Part shown: one piece after another, positions 24,657-36,823 of the stretch
How positions within the stretch are numbered: the first letter of the stretch is position 1
Layout: each line of letters opens with the position of its first letter
NCBI GenBank assembly: GCA_038496445.1
Contig: JALMLS010000277.1
Location: forward strand, 124,001-188,000
DNA from: Trichosphaerium sp. ATCC 40318
Taxonomy: Eukaryota; Discosea; Flabellinia; Trichosidae
Direction: 5' to 3'
Length of the DNA: 64,000 nt
Notes under the pieces: model-generated
The model's input: only the letters and a program-made list of their open reading frames with translations
The model's database searches: none
Told to the model about the DNA's origin: nothing
Translations under genes and position numbers: made by a program

Positions 24657-25961
24657 ATGCGTTTGATCATACGCGATGATTCTGTACTTGTAGGTAGTTT
24701 TGTGGCTTCTTACATAAAAAAAAGAATAAATGAATTCAAACCAACTAAAGGTACCATATCAGCGTTTTTTAACGCCTAAAACTACAATTAGAAGCATTTC
24801 CAAATAAAAACATGGTCAGCTTACTTTATACAAGAGAAACCTTTCGTTATTGGCTTACCAACTGGATCAACGCCTATTCCAACGTATAAAAAGTTGATAG
24901 AGTTTTATAAAAATGGAGAACTGTCATTTGAGCATGTAATTTCGTTTAATATGGACGAATACGTTGGTCTACCTACTGATCACCCAGAGTCGTACCACTC
25001 CTTCATGTGGAAACACTTGTTCGATCACGTTAACATCAAGAAAGAAAACGTGCGCAAAAACTTTACCAAAATCCGCAATGATTTGACACTTTTTTTTTGG
25101 CTATTCTTGGCGTGTTTGGTTAGTTGTGACAAGTTTTTGTAGGTACATATCTTGGATGGTAACGCTCCAGATTTACTAGTAGAGTGTCAAAAATTTGAAG
25201 ACGAAATTACAAAGTGTGGTGGCGTTGAGTTGTTTCTTGGTGGTACGACGACATTGTACTTTTTTTTTTTTTTCGACTTGCATTTTTCCTGCGTCTCAGA
25301 ATGTTTGTATTTATCTCTGTGTTTATCATCTAGCCTGTTATTGATTTAATGTTATATTTTAAAAATACTTTCATCCTCTAAATATTTCTTAGGGATTGGT
25401 CCTGATGGTCATATTGCATTCAATGAACCAGGCTCATCGTTGGCTTCTCGCACGCGTGTCAAGACTCTTGCCTATGATACTATACTCGCTAATGCTAGAT
25501 TTTTTGGCGGAGATATCACTAAGGTTCCTACTATGGCTTTAACCGTAGGTGTAGGAACAGTAATGGTATGTCAACAAATCAACAATGAAATCAACCTTTT
25601 TTATCTTTTGAGTTTTCTCTTGAACAAACACTGAATCTTTACAGGACTCCAGAGAAGTTCTGATTATTATCACTGGTGCGCATAAAGCCCTTGCGTTGTC
25701 TAAATGTATTGAAGAAGGCATTAACCATATGTGGACAGGTACGGGCGTTTAATCTTAACGGTAGTCTTATACTATTCTTTTCTAACATGTTGATTATTAG
25801 TTTCCGCAATTCAAACTCATCCAAGGGCTATGGTTGTTTGTGATGAAGATGCTACTCTAGAACTACGTGTCAAGACTGTAAAGTACTTTAAAAGTCTTGA
25901 GAAAGTCCATCACGAATTGATAGAACCCAACAAAACATACGATGGTGTTGACCTTGTTTAG
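24657..25961 (+). CDS. NAGB: Glucosamine-6-phosphate deaminase
   Basis: It starts [17 protein letters not shown]. Family blocks are [27 protein letters not shown] (general-base Asp), [17 protein letters not shown] (catalytic Asp/His and Glu), [18 protein letters not shown] and [11 protein letters not shown]. The protein ends [13 protein letters not shown] with stop TAG at 25959-25961. The enzyme converts glucosamine-6-P to fructose-6-P and ammonia. The sequence is complete with five or six short introns, for example GTACCATATC...ACAAG after exon 1. Together with the alpha-mannosidase it suggests catabolism of glycans or chitin from food. Confidence 0.96.
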
Positions 25962-26562
25962 TTTTAGAGCTAAAACGAAACTTATCTTTTTGTTCTTTTC
26001 AACAAATAAACTGTTATTACCAAACGCTGCTCCATTTTATTATTTTATACGTGTTTTTTCGTTAATGTTTTGCACAAGGCACGTACTTATTTAGGAAGAA
26101 GCACCAAGCATTTTAAAGGATGAAATCTTAGTAGTTATTGATGCATTCCATTGTTAGTACAACTCATTGTTGATTGTTGTAAGTCTGTACCCATCGAATA
26201 GCTTTAGCTCAATGTCTTGTACAGCTCTCATGCTTAGATGAGATTGACAAGTACTACTAGTAAATAAAATGAAGGCATCTAGTTAAATTAGAACGTAGTC
26301 AGGTAACTCCCAAATTTTCACCGATTCAAATAACGAATTTTAACAGTCATTGCCACGTGATGGTGACGTGTTGGTGAAAGGCTACTTGTTGCTAGAGCGA
26401 GAAAATATATGGTCTGTATTGCGTATACGTGCAGCTTTGCTTTAATTAGGCAGTTAAGTTGATCATTAATGTAAATATTTTAACGGAAGTGCCTAGAAAC
26501 GCTTGTGTTGCACAGCATATTGTATCAAATCGTCATTGCCTCCTCGAAGGACGCCAACAAAG
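25962..26562. other. Intergenic, nothing recognised
   Basis: No open reading frame with family features on either strand. A CACGTG occurs near 26374. Confidence 0.4.
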
Positions 26563-27220
26563 ATGAAAGTGCTGCAGGCGAAGCTCAGTGATGATATTGA
26601 GTATTGTCAGTCGTTGTTTATCATAAGAGATTGGAGCGCAATGTTTAAGTATTCTAACCTAAAAGTAAGCGTATAGAATGAATACGCAACCTTACCAGAT
26701 TAGTTTTAACGCAAATTAGCTTCCTTCTGACATTAAAAACTGGAACCAACGCCTAGGGTATAATTTATTGTATTTCTTTGCAAATTACACTCTAATGGCT
26801 TGTTTAAGTTGCATCTTTGTCGCAGCTGCGTATGTTTTTTTTAGTCGAAAATCAACAATTTGACATTTTGATTGTTTTGCTGACCTGTCTGTATTTAGGA
26901 CAGGGTTAACTTGTTTACTGGCTTTATCCACGTGGCTTTTTGCAATAGCAGGTACTACAAGAAGCGATAGGGCGCAATGGTGTTTTTTGTGAGTGTAATG
27001 AGTTACTAGTGCTTAATGATCCACGGTTTAACCAAGTTTCTATTGCAAGCAAGACTTACCATGTTATTTCACGTGCGTATTGTTTACTTATTTTATATAC
27101 ACTCGTTAGTATTTCTTAACACCATAAGTTGGTATGCTGGTACACGTGATCACAGGCACTGTAAAAACCCTTTTTTCTGCAGGAGGTGGAAGTTTGATAG
27201 GTATGGTAGAAGTTGTTTAA
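26563..27220 (+). CDS. PRA1/YIP3-like prenylated-Rab-acceptor family membrane protein
   Basis: The N-terminal exon (MKVLQAKLSDDIEY...RDWSAMFKYSNLK) joins to LPSDIKNWNQRLGYNLLYF and a hydrophobic helix (FFANYTLMACLSCIFVAA). A second hydrophobic exon follows (GLTCLLALSTWLFAIAG). The order R-W-S-x-F, RL-xx-N-xx-YF-xx-NY, then paired membrane segments is that of PRA1 proteins, which act in Golgi/endosome Rab trafficking. The downstream exons (about 27014-27220, ending SLIGMVEVV) are uncertain, and the second membrane pair is weak or shortened. The C-terminus may therefore be mis-spliced in my model, or divergent. Confidence 0.5.
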
Positions 27221-28124
27221 GTGGATGTATCACTCGTTAACTCCGGAATTATTAGTTATTTTGTTTCATGCTTCTATGACGAAAAGGTCATGGATTAACA
27301 AAGTCAAGTTTGGGAAAGAAAGACATGAGTTTAACGTAAAAAGAAAAGACAGGAAAAATAAATAAAAATTATGAAACGAGCTCATTTCAAAGTGTCATTG
27401 ACTCGGTGGATCAGGCTACAAAGCATTCGTAAGTATAGTGTACCTAGTGTTTGGGCCTAAACACTGGTCTCGTTGAAAAGATGTCGTCCACGTGAGCGCA
27501 TCAAATATTGTATCTTTGCTAATCACGAATGTATTTAAATCACTTGTGCCTCTTCGCTTACCTTGTAGGTTAGCGATTCTTGGACCGAACGTCGAATATT
27601 ATTCGCTGTATTTAAGCGGTAGAACTCGTTTTATATTAGCAACTTGTAAACAAGGCTAATTTGGTCACGTGACGCTATTGTGGATGTCATATAGGACAAA
27701 ATGACATCTTCAAGTGTTTCATACAGCGTTTAGCTAAACGAACGTGATAGACAGGAACGTACATTATATTAGCTAATTGAGGCCGGAGTAAGGTGCTGTT
27801 ACGTTCATTTAATTTTATTATTACCAAACTTTCGAACAGTGAGGCACAGACATTGTTTTCATTCGGGATTATTGGGAGGATTATTGGTAGAATTTGTTGC
27901 TGTGTTGACGCTACTTGGGACAAACTTTAGTGGAGTTGACATAGTTTGTGTAAAACAACAATTATGTAAGGCGCTCCGTAATGTTTGATGTGTTTAATAC
28001 GCGTGGCGTTCTGCAGTATTATTATAAAGTCAAGAATCACCCGTTTTAATTTCTGTGAAGGTAATTTAATTTATGATGCCAACGTGAATGTTGGGACTTT
28101 ATTACCCGATCAGACATATCTTCA
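27221..28124. other. Intergenic, nothing firmly supported
   Basis: A minus-strand frame of 78 codons (27687-27923) lacks recognisable features. The remainder is AT-rich, probably including the promoter of the Rap-like gene. Confidence 0.4.
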
Positions 28125-29135
28125 ATGCCACACGTCCGTAAAATCACAGTACTAGGAGCCTCAGGTGTAGGAAAGGTACTTTAACCTTTTTAGATGCTTA
28201 CAATTGTATCCACTGAAAACAGTTTCTCCCTTTTCTTTTTACATCACGTGGTTTATTTTTATGCGTTTTTACTGATTTTCATTTAGTCCGCACTTACAGT
28301 AAGGTAAGGATCTTTTCCGCGAGCGTTTGGTTACGCCAAACCACATAGTATAGTCTAGAGGGCAGTTAGATTGACTATTGAGTTTTAGGTTTTGTAGTGG
28401 CGCTTTTGTTTTTAAATACGATCCAACTGTAGAGGTACGCTTGTTTCTTAGTTGTGTCATATTTCTAAGACGTTAATTAAGGATCAGTTTCGTAAACCAT
28501 CTACTATTGATGAAGAACCTTACATACTCGACATTGTCGATACAGCAGGCACTGTACGCAGTTTGAGCACCTTTTCTTGAGTGTTTTTTGCGAATTTCTA
28601 ATATCACGTGCTTACAATCTTTTCAGGAACGACTTGTCGTCATGCGCGATGTACATATACATAATAGTGATGGATTTATGTTGGTATACAGCTTAATTGC
28701 AGAAGACACATTCAGGGTAAACCTTTGCACTTTTTTTCCCTTCTTCGAGTCTTAGTTTACTGACAATTGTGATTAGGCTATTCCAGAGTTTTGGAAATCA
28801 GTAGTACAAGTACGAGAAACAAATGATGTACGTACCTAAAACAAAGCTATTCAAGAATCTGAGAGAAAGAAACTTCTTTCTTACCATTTTTTTTTTAGAT
28901 TCCTGCTATTCTTGTTGGAAATAAGTGTGATTTGAAAGATCTTCGCTCTGTAGACTACTTTGCTGGTCAAAGAGAAGCAGATAGACTTGGCATGCTATTC
29001 ACTGAGACTTCTGCGAAGCTAGACATTGGTGTTACAGATGCTTTTCATGCTTTAGTAAGGCACATTAATGCTATGATGCCACCACCCTCACCAAAGAAGA
29101 AAAAACACCACAAACGATCGTGCACTATACTATAA
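28125..29135 (+). CDS. Rap-like Ras-family small GTPase, CaaX CTIL
   Basis: Seven short exons give MPHVRKITVLGASGVGK|SALTVR, effector loop KYDPTVEDQFRK, DTAGTERLVVMRD, GNKCDL and ETSAKLD. The tail is PPPSPKKKKHHKRS-CTIL, with stop at 29133-29135. Thr at the Gln61 position (DTAGTE) and the MRD that follows are Rap hallmarks. The P-loop carries Ser where H-Ras has Gly12 (GASG). The basic tail plus CTIL predicts geranylgeranylation and membrane anchoring. In Amoebozoa, Rap controls adhesion and cytoskeleton; that role here is inference. Confidence 0.94.
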
Positions 29136-29260
29136 TATTTATATGTGCTTTTTCATCACTTGTAAATTCAAAAAGCCGCTAAGGCGATGTTGTACAAAAT
29201 TATTATTTATTCTTATTATTTTCTTGTTTTTGTTTCTTTTTTGTTGTTAGAGAACAAAGT

Positions 29261-32200
29261 TCAAGCTGTAAACTTTGACACTTTTTTATATGCTTCACAT
29301 GCATTATCTTTTGTACATGTATTTATTGTATTCAATATCGTTTTAAGTTTACGTAATGAAGCTTGTTTACCAACCCAAGAGTCCTTTAAAAATTGGTAAG
29401 AAAATGATTGAACGACTAAAACGTTGTAAAATTTTTTGTGCTTTGTAGTTACCCGTTCAAATTCCGTTGATTTTTTATAAGCACGTGTTATTATAGCTTC
29501 ATCTATACCCGCCATATTCGCTACAATCATACCATAACTCTTCAGACATACACCCTCAATCATTTCATACATGAAAGTAACCTTTGCATCATCGTCTTCT
29601 GCCTTAAAGTACAGTCGTTAGTTGAAAACCCAAAAACCTGTTGCGTACATCAGGGTCAGTATGAGCGCGCATGTGCTTCATGCATACATCTGGGTGATCT
29701 TCAAATTCGTATGTGAGCATGTGATAATGTGTTGCCATCATCAGCATACACTTGGTATTCTCTGAAATATGCTTTAAAACAGCGTAGGCAATAGCATATC
29801 TAACAGCATGTGTAAGTATTATGCGAATAACATTCCTTAGAAGGTGGCTTTGTCTTTGCTTGGCGTACCCATCAAAAGTAGACGTTCCACGACCTAGTTC
29901 ATCAAGTATAACAAGAGAATGACTCGTGGCGTTCTCTAGAATAGAAGCCGTTTCTTGGAGTTCTACTAAGAACGTAGATTTTGCTTCATAGATGTTATCA
30001 GCAGCGCCTACATGGTGCCTTAGTAAAAACTTCTCCAGTAGTGGCTTTCTCATCAAAGGATAAGGTATGTACCAATACGCGTGAATATACGATCTACAGG
30101 TGTCATGCAACACGATTCTGCAGGTACATAACACCCGAGTTGAGCTAAAATAACTATAATACAAGTCTACAGTAGGAGTTATTAAGAGCTTATAAGGTTG
30201 GTTGTTACCTGTCGCAAAATGGTGGATTTGCCTCCCATATTGGGTCCTGTAAGTAGTATTGATCTCTCATTTGCTCCAATGATTATATCGTTTGGTATGA
30301 AATCAGCAGATATTTTCTCCATCATACAAGGGTGCCATGAACGTCGTACTTCCATGCAAGGTTTAGCACTGTTCACAAAAACAGGACGACACATGTCACC
30401 TAAAAATGTAAGGTTTGAGCCTTTGTTTTTGTCTCCAAGCGGCATCCTGGCTACATACCATAACCCTGGTCAGCTGAAAAGTTGGCCAGACTTAGTAAGC
30501 AATCTAGTGTAGCCAATGCATCAACGACAGTACACCATGTATCGTGATATTGGTTGAATTTTGTCATGAACGTTTTCAACACATTTCGTTCAGCCCAAGC
30601 TAATGCTTCTTTTGCTTCGTCTATTTTAGGTAATTTTGATGTAATAAACGAAGTATGGAACCGAGAACATTTCTATATTGATAAAAAAACATAAGAACGT
30701 AGATTGTAAATGCAAGTAGGTCACAATCAGTTGCGTACTTGGGTCTTTGATTTTCTGACATAATTTTTTGGCAACTTTTTTGATTCAAGTGCGGTATGTG
30801 GTACTTCAATCTGATAGAACACTTTTCCAATATCCCTGAACCGTACCTTATAAATAGGTTATATTATTGGATAAAATTATTATCGTGAATGGTGCATAGA
30901 CAGTGAAAACAATTAAATCAAAAGCATATTGTGAGTGACTTTCAAAAAAAAAGAAAGTACCTTCGTGGTTCCCCAATAGGTTTGTTGTTCTTTAATATAT
31001 GTATTCATTTCAGACATCATAGAGTTTATATCATTAGTGGCTTTATCAAAGTTTTCATCTACTCCCTCTCGTGGATGAATGATACCTTTATAAAAAACAA
31101 TATTTAAAAAAACAGCCGTTAAACAATGTTGCTCCTAACCTTCTGCTAACGCTTCATCTCTTGAAAAATTATCAAAGAATGCCTCTACTATTGCAGATAT
31201 ATCAGGGAATCCTGAACCAACACTGACAAGTTCTTTAAGGATATCAGCATCAAACTCTTCAACATGTGGACGAATGATATCACATATGAGATGCTAACAA
31301 CAAAGCTATCAGTAACAGCTTCTTTGGGAAACCACAACGTACATTGATTGATCTAAAAGCATCCAGAACTGATATGAACTTTGGTACATTACAATTAAAC
31401 CCATAAATCCGTGATACATCACGTTGTAGATGTGGTAATTGCTTCAAGACAATTCTTATGTCATCTAAAAAAAACCGAACTTAGCAACTTCATTAAACTT
31501 GGTTGTGTATTATTACCAGCATATGGAAAGTTAATTAGGTCTTCAACTGCGTCTAAGCGAGCATAAATATCAGGGATTTTTCTTAATGGATGTGAAAGCC
31601 ATTTCCTTAGTAATCGTTTTCCTAAATCTTGTAAAACACATGACAAATATCAGTAGGAAATTACCAAATGGGGTGCTACATCTATCAATTGTCTTAATGA
31701 GTGTACAATCACTTGACCCATCAGTACTATTCTCTACATATTGGTAAGACAATAGAGTCACGTGTTATGTAGAAAAAACGCTGAAAAAGCAAGCGCTTCA
31801 CTTGTTGAACACCGTTCATTATTTAATACTGTTTTAGACTTACCAAATATATCGAGGTTAGCTACTGCTTGACCATCTAGAATAAGTGTGTCTTCTTGGA
31901 ATAGGGAATCATACTTTTTGAATTTCTTTTGTTTGAACAAGTCATCAAGTTGAAGCTAGTTTAATGTATAGGTTAAAACAGATGGAGCTCAATCACTAAG
32001 TGAAAAGTAACATACTTTTTTAAGGTAAGACATGCAGCCACCCAAAGTAGACATTGCAAGCTCACAATCTGTTAATGATAGTAAAGATTCTGGCCATCCA
32101 GACATAGGCTCTTTAAAAAAAAGGTTTAGAATTGTTATGTTATTGCCCCGACTTTGTACCTCCATCTCTAGTTGGGTTGAAGTACCCTGCAAAGTTAATT

Positions 32201-34059
32201 TCATCTATAGTTTTACTACATTCGTAGAACTCTTCTTTTCTTAGCTTTGTGTAATTAGGGTCAACAATGACTTCTCTTATTACAGCAAAAGTATGTTTTG
32301 TCAAATTGCCAACTTCATGAACAATCTCTTTGGGTTTCTTCTGAAAGAGTAATGTTCGCAACTGGTGCCTAATACAATACATTAATACCTTAATGAACTG
32401 ATATCATAATCAAACATCTCTTTCGAACAAAGAGAGCTAGTGAAGTGTTCGGCAGCTAACAGTAAAATTACAATGAGTCTTACCTTCTGGCATCATCTTC
32501 AAAATGCCCAACTTCAAAGCATCCCGTTGATGTATCAACAACGCAAACACCAAAAGAACCACTTGATCCTTCTTGTTTTATAACAAGCAAGTGTCCAGAC
32601 ATAACTTCGTCTACAAGTGCTTCATCAATCAATGTTCCAGGAGTATAAATACGCTGGAGTGTTCTACAAAAAAGTAACTGAGCTATACATAATTTCTCAC
32701 TTAAGCCACAAACATACCTTCCTAGGATCTTTTGAGAGTTACTCAGGTTTGAGCTCTTCTCTAAGCGCTTCTTCCTCATTGTTGGGGTTTCAGTTTGGTC
32801 GACACGACCAATTTTATAGCCTACAGTTTGTAAGATAACTAAAGGAAAACAAGCATGATTTGCCACGCTTTATGTTCAGGTTCATTAGTTTTGTGTACCT
32901 AGACCTAATAGCTTGGCTGCATAGTGATTAAAATACTCGAAGTTAATACCAACCATGCGCATACTAACGCGTTCTGTGAATTTGTTTCCAAAGTGTTCAT
33001 GTAAGATTTCAGCATCACCTTCAAAAGTCTCATAGAATTTCCCCTATTGTTTCATTGTTAATCGAGTGTTCTTGAGGGTTTTTATGGAAATAAGGAATAG
33101 CCTAGTACTAATAAATACTTGCACACCTTGTTAAAGAATATGATAACATCAAAATTATCTTTCTTTATACTCCAGTATTGTTCCTCAAAAGGAGATAAAT
33201 TCGCTAGTTCTGACTTTGGTATATAAAGTGTTGATTTGTCATAATCAGGATGATCAGGCCTTCTTTTCTCGCCATCTAAGATTCTACCCTCCTCCAAGAA
33301 ACGGAACTTATCGCTTTTCTCCTTTAGTTTTTGACTCTGCAATACGTTCTTCTCTTGCCAAGAGAGCCCTTTAAAGTCTTTCTAAATTGACGTTAAAGCA
33401 AAGTACTACCATGTGATAGATCACGTGTTATCGTTTTAAATAAAAACACTAACCTTGAACGCTGCTTCTTCACGTTCCCTGGCCTCTTTGGCTTCTCGTT
33501 CTTGCTGGTTTTTAAGCTTCAACTCAAGAGCCTTTTGCTTTTTTAAACGTGACTCACTAGGCGCAAAAGATAATATACTCTGTTTCTTGGACGTTTTGTT
33601 GTTGTCAATACCGCGGGAAGATGTTTTTTGCTTCTATTGATAAATTAAAGGCTTGTAGGAGCGTTTTTGGATAGTAATACATTTAAACACAAGAAACTAG
33701 GCGTGTGAAATTTAAATCGTGGTTTTTACGCGTGTAGAAGCAACAGGGGCGAATGGTGCTTGTAATAAAAGGAAATTCACGGAAGCAACGCTCGCATCGA
33801 TTATGAAGTAATTAGAGCGTACTTGTGGCGTTTTAGGTTTGACATGCTTGGCTTTTCTTGATTTTGGCTTAAGAAGCTCAAAATCATCATCTAGGTCCAT
33901 AAAATCTGCATCTTGTGTCGTTTTACGTTGAAGTGCGTAAGGATTTTTTTTAACAGGACTCTTACTCCAAAACGGTTTCGCTGCAGAATCTGTCTTTTGT
34001 TTCTTGGTTGTAGATTGCTCGTTGAGGCTATCATCTCGTTTTCGTTTGGTAGCCTTCAT
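29261..34059 (-). CDS. MSH6: DNA mismatch-repair protein MSH6
   Basis: This large minus-strand gene has more than 15 introns. It begins with a basic, Ser-rich tail ([15 protein letters not shown]) that includes a PIP-like [10 protein letters not shown], one residue short of the PCNA-binding consensus. The mismatch-binding Phe-x-Glu is seen in GKFYETFEG. The MutS core includes [29 protein letters not shown] and [10 protein letters not shown]. The ATPase carries Walker [11 protein letters not shown], Walker [16 protein letters not shown] and ATHYHML. The C-terminus is [17 protein letters not shown], then a final exon ending KKVSKFTA. An intron at CGG|GTAACT before the last exon is inferred. It pairs with MSH2 to recognise mispairs. 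Confidence 0.95.
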
Positions 34060-34264
34060 TCTCAATGTTAATACCTATACGAGTACATTATACCATTAGC
34101 TTGGTACAAAAGAGTTATGGGGATGTTTCTTTGATTTCGGTGACATTTGGTCAAAATCAGTTCGTTATTCTGTCAATCAACTACAGGGATACCCTCTCAA
34201 GCAATTTGTTTTAAACACTCCTGCGTTTTGTTGGATTACTAGCAAACAACTTCTATTCACTCAA

Positions 34265-35433
34265 ATGCCTGTTCCATTATTACTTTTGGGGAGTGCCACG
34301 GGCGTAACAGCTAGTTTTTGGAGCGTTATTAGAAAAGGTGGTTTCTACTTACTTCAAGTGATTGTTGGATGCGGTGTGGCCTACACCGCATGGGTATCTC
34401 TTCATCGCTTCTTCAGCAATACCTACAAGCTTCTCAATGCGCCGAAAGTATCTGTTGTACGCAACTTTACCTAAAATATCGTCCAACCACGTTTAGGGCA
34501 TTGGTTCGACGAGCGCAATAAAGCTTGAAGCCGTTAAACGCGCCTTCAAGCATGAATACCCTTATCTTCACCCAACGTTCTTGCAATATGCTACAGCCTC
34601 GAATATCAACGAACAGGTACGCTTTGACGGCATTTTGAACGCACCAAAGTAAACTCACCACTGGGTGCCTGTGACACAAAAATACTTTCTCACGCTATAC
34701 TACGTAACGCTCGTGGCCACCTTTGCTCGTTATACAAGCGTATTACAGGTTGGAGGTGAAGAATTTACACTTTTTTTTTCAACACGTGTTCTGAAGGAAA
34801 TTGCTTTGTTTACTTCTTGTTTAGCCATTTGGTAGAGAAGAGACTATACTTGGTGCTGGAAATCGTTTAGCTGATCTTGAATCAAAAATGAACAGTGAAA
34901 ACGTACAGCACAGCTTCTTAGTATCAATCGAGAATGGCTTGGAAGAACAAGTTGATTCGGAAGGAAAAAAAATATATATTGACTTTGCCTGGATTGCAGT
35001 TAAAGACATGGCCACTAAAAAAGTTTGGTACGTAACAACCAATAATATATACACCTTAAAGTAGTTCTACGAGATATTATTAGGCATTTTCGTTGTAACT
35101 GTTGTTCGCACAAATAGAAATTTGTGAAAAAATTTTACCCTTTTTTAAATTTGCTGACAGTCTATTAGGTCCACCTGCTCTGCCGGTACTAATTTCCCAG
35201 CAGAGAGCTTCTCAAAAGCTAAAAAGATAGGTTTTACTACAACTACTGTTGGTGATGTTCTAGCGGAGGAATATAGCAACTGTAGCACAAAGGATCCTCA
35301 TTCTTACTTGACTAATAATTCATTGTCTCGAGCTGATATTTTAACTCAAGCACTACAACTTTTGTTGGCTCAAATCAGACAATCAAGTATTGTAAAAGTA
35401 GACAAGGCACCATCTTCATGTACCATACTATAA
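34265..35433 (+). CDS. DUF84 inosine/xanthosine triphosphatase-like protein with membrane segments and CaaX box
   Basis: Exon 1 starts MPVPLLLLGSATGVTAS and contains two hydrophobic stretches (the second GGFYLLQVIVGCGVAYTAW). It splices (GTATCT...TTTAG) to GIGSTSAIKLEAVKRAF, the start of a DUF84 (YjjX-like) domain. After a roughly 200-nt intron come QPFGREETILGAGNRL and FLVSIENGLEE, then DFAWIAVKDMATKKVW and SAGTNFPAE. These are the expected blocks of non-canonical purine NTPases that clean ITP/XTP pools. The protein ends APSSCTIL, a perfect CaaX motif identical to that of the Rap gene 6 kb away. Fusion to a membrane anchor at both ends is unusual for this family. Confidence 0.8.
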
Positions 35434-35776
35434 GCATATTCTTTGTTATCTTATCAACTTAAGTGAAGTTATTTTTTTCGCTTAATGTCAAGTGATTGAT
35501 GACTTATTTACTGCTCGCCAAGAAACACAATAATCCAATGTATCTATAACTGAAAAAAATAAACGAGTAGTCAGTGTTTACGGTATTTCTTAAGTGGACT
35601 TTACTTGATACAAAACTCGAGTGTCTAGTGGTTTCCGTTTATATTTCAAAGCTTCAGTTTTTTATTGTTCGTATGACATGTGACTGTCATAGCAAAGAAG
35701 ACCAGTGAGATTTACAAGTTTGTACAGTGGGTCTTTACCTTCATACGTGGTTTGATCATAATCGTATTGGTTACAC

Positions 35777-36594
35777 TTAAGATCGTGTTACGTACGTGAG
35801 ACCAAACAGCCATTCTTCTAGTTCTGAAATACCTTCACTTGTTTCAGCAGAGCATCCAATGACTGTCCAAGCTCGTTCATCAGAGAAAGAAAAGTAACTC
35901 TTAAAAGTTTCTGTTGGTGATGGTGATTCTTTTTGTTTTGAGTTTATCAAGTCTTGCTTGTTTGCAATAATAAGAAAAGGTACATTAGTTGGTATCAATC
36001 TATCAAGTTCTTGTAGCTCTCTCTTTTCTTCAGCTAGCTTTTTGTCCTCAAGTGTGCAGTCTATGACATAAACTAAAGAGTCTATATTACGAACATATCT
36101 ACGCCACATTGGTCTAAAAGCACCTCTTCCGGCTTCTCATAAATAGGAATAAGTAAACAATAGAATTTAAAAATAAATAAAGTTTTTACCACGATATTTT
36201 ATCACGTGTTTTTGGTGTAATTTCTTGCTTGTAAAACCGCTATTGGACTTTTTCTGTAGCTGGTGATCACGTGATTTCGGACACGATCAAACAAAGCAAG
36301 GCTGGTCATTGTACGCCAAGACAATTGGATCATTGACAGTAAAAAACGTACAAATGTCCCAAACAGATATGTTTCTTATTTTATGAAGGTTGAAGCCAAC
36401 TGTTGGTGTTATACCACTGACTGTTTCCCCACGTAGTTTATACATCAATGTCTTTATATTATAAGCAAACAACACGTTGAAACGGTTTTTTAAAGCCGAG
36501 AAAAAATTATTTGTACCGTTTTACCGCTTCCTGCAGAGCCAAGCATTGTAACTTGTATTCTACCGCGTAGAAAATGCTGCACAAAATTACCCAT
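35777..36594 (-). CDS. ARF/ARL-family small GTPase, divergent
   Basis: It starts MGNFVQHFLRGRIQV (myristoylatable Gly2). P-loop GSAGSGKT, TPTVGFNLHK and NKQDL are clear, as are RPMWRRYVRNIDSLVYVID and ERAWTVIGCSAETSEG. It ends FGLTYVTRS at 35777. Switch II reads WDI-S-G-R-G-AFRPMW after splicing (GACATTT|GTACG...GAGAAG|CCGG), so the catalytic Gln (ARF1 Gln71) is replaced by Arg. It is therefore probably an ARL with slow or GAP-independent hydrolysis, acting in membrane traffic or cilia-type targeting. The subclass is not determined. Confidence 0.87.
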
Positions 36595-36823
36595 GATATT
36601 TTTATGAGTTTTTTATCTGAAAACATTTGCTACTTCTAAGCCACACTCAATTACCACTATTCTGATTACGTTTGGTCACTTATGATAGCACAGGATGAGG
36701 ATAGGGATTTCAAGGACGGCCATAACAAAGCAACAAGCACTTGGTTTTAGATGAATGATGAACTTCTGTGGTCCACAAATTACGTTTGTTTAGTTGGTTT
36801 TATTTTACAGTGGTTATATTTTA

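Noticed and set aside
34617-34822. Exon-like THHWVPVTQKYFLTLYY within the DUF84 gene
   Set aside because: Including it breaks the family block NINEQ-PFGREE, which joins perfectly when the whole stretch is treated as one intron.
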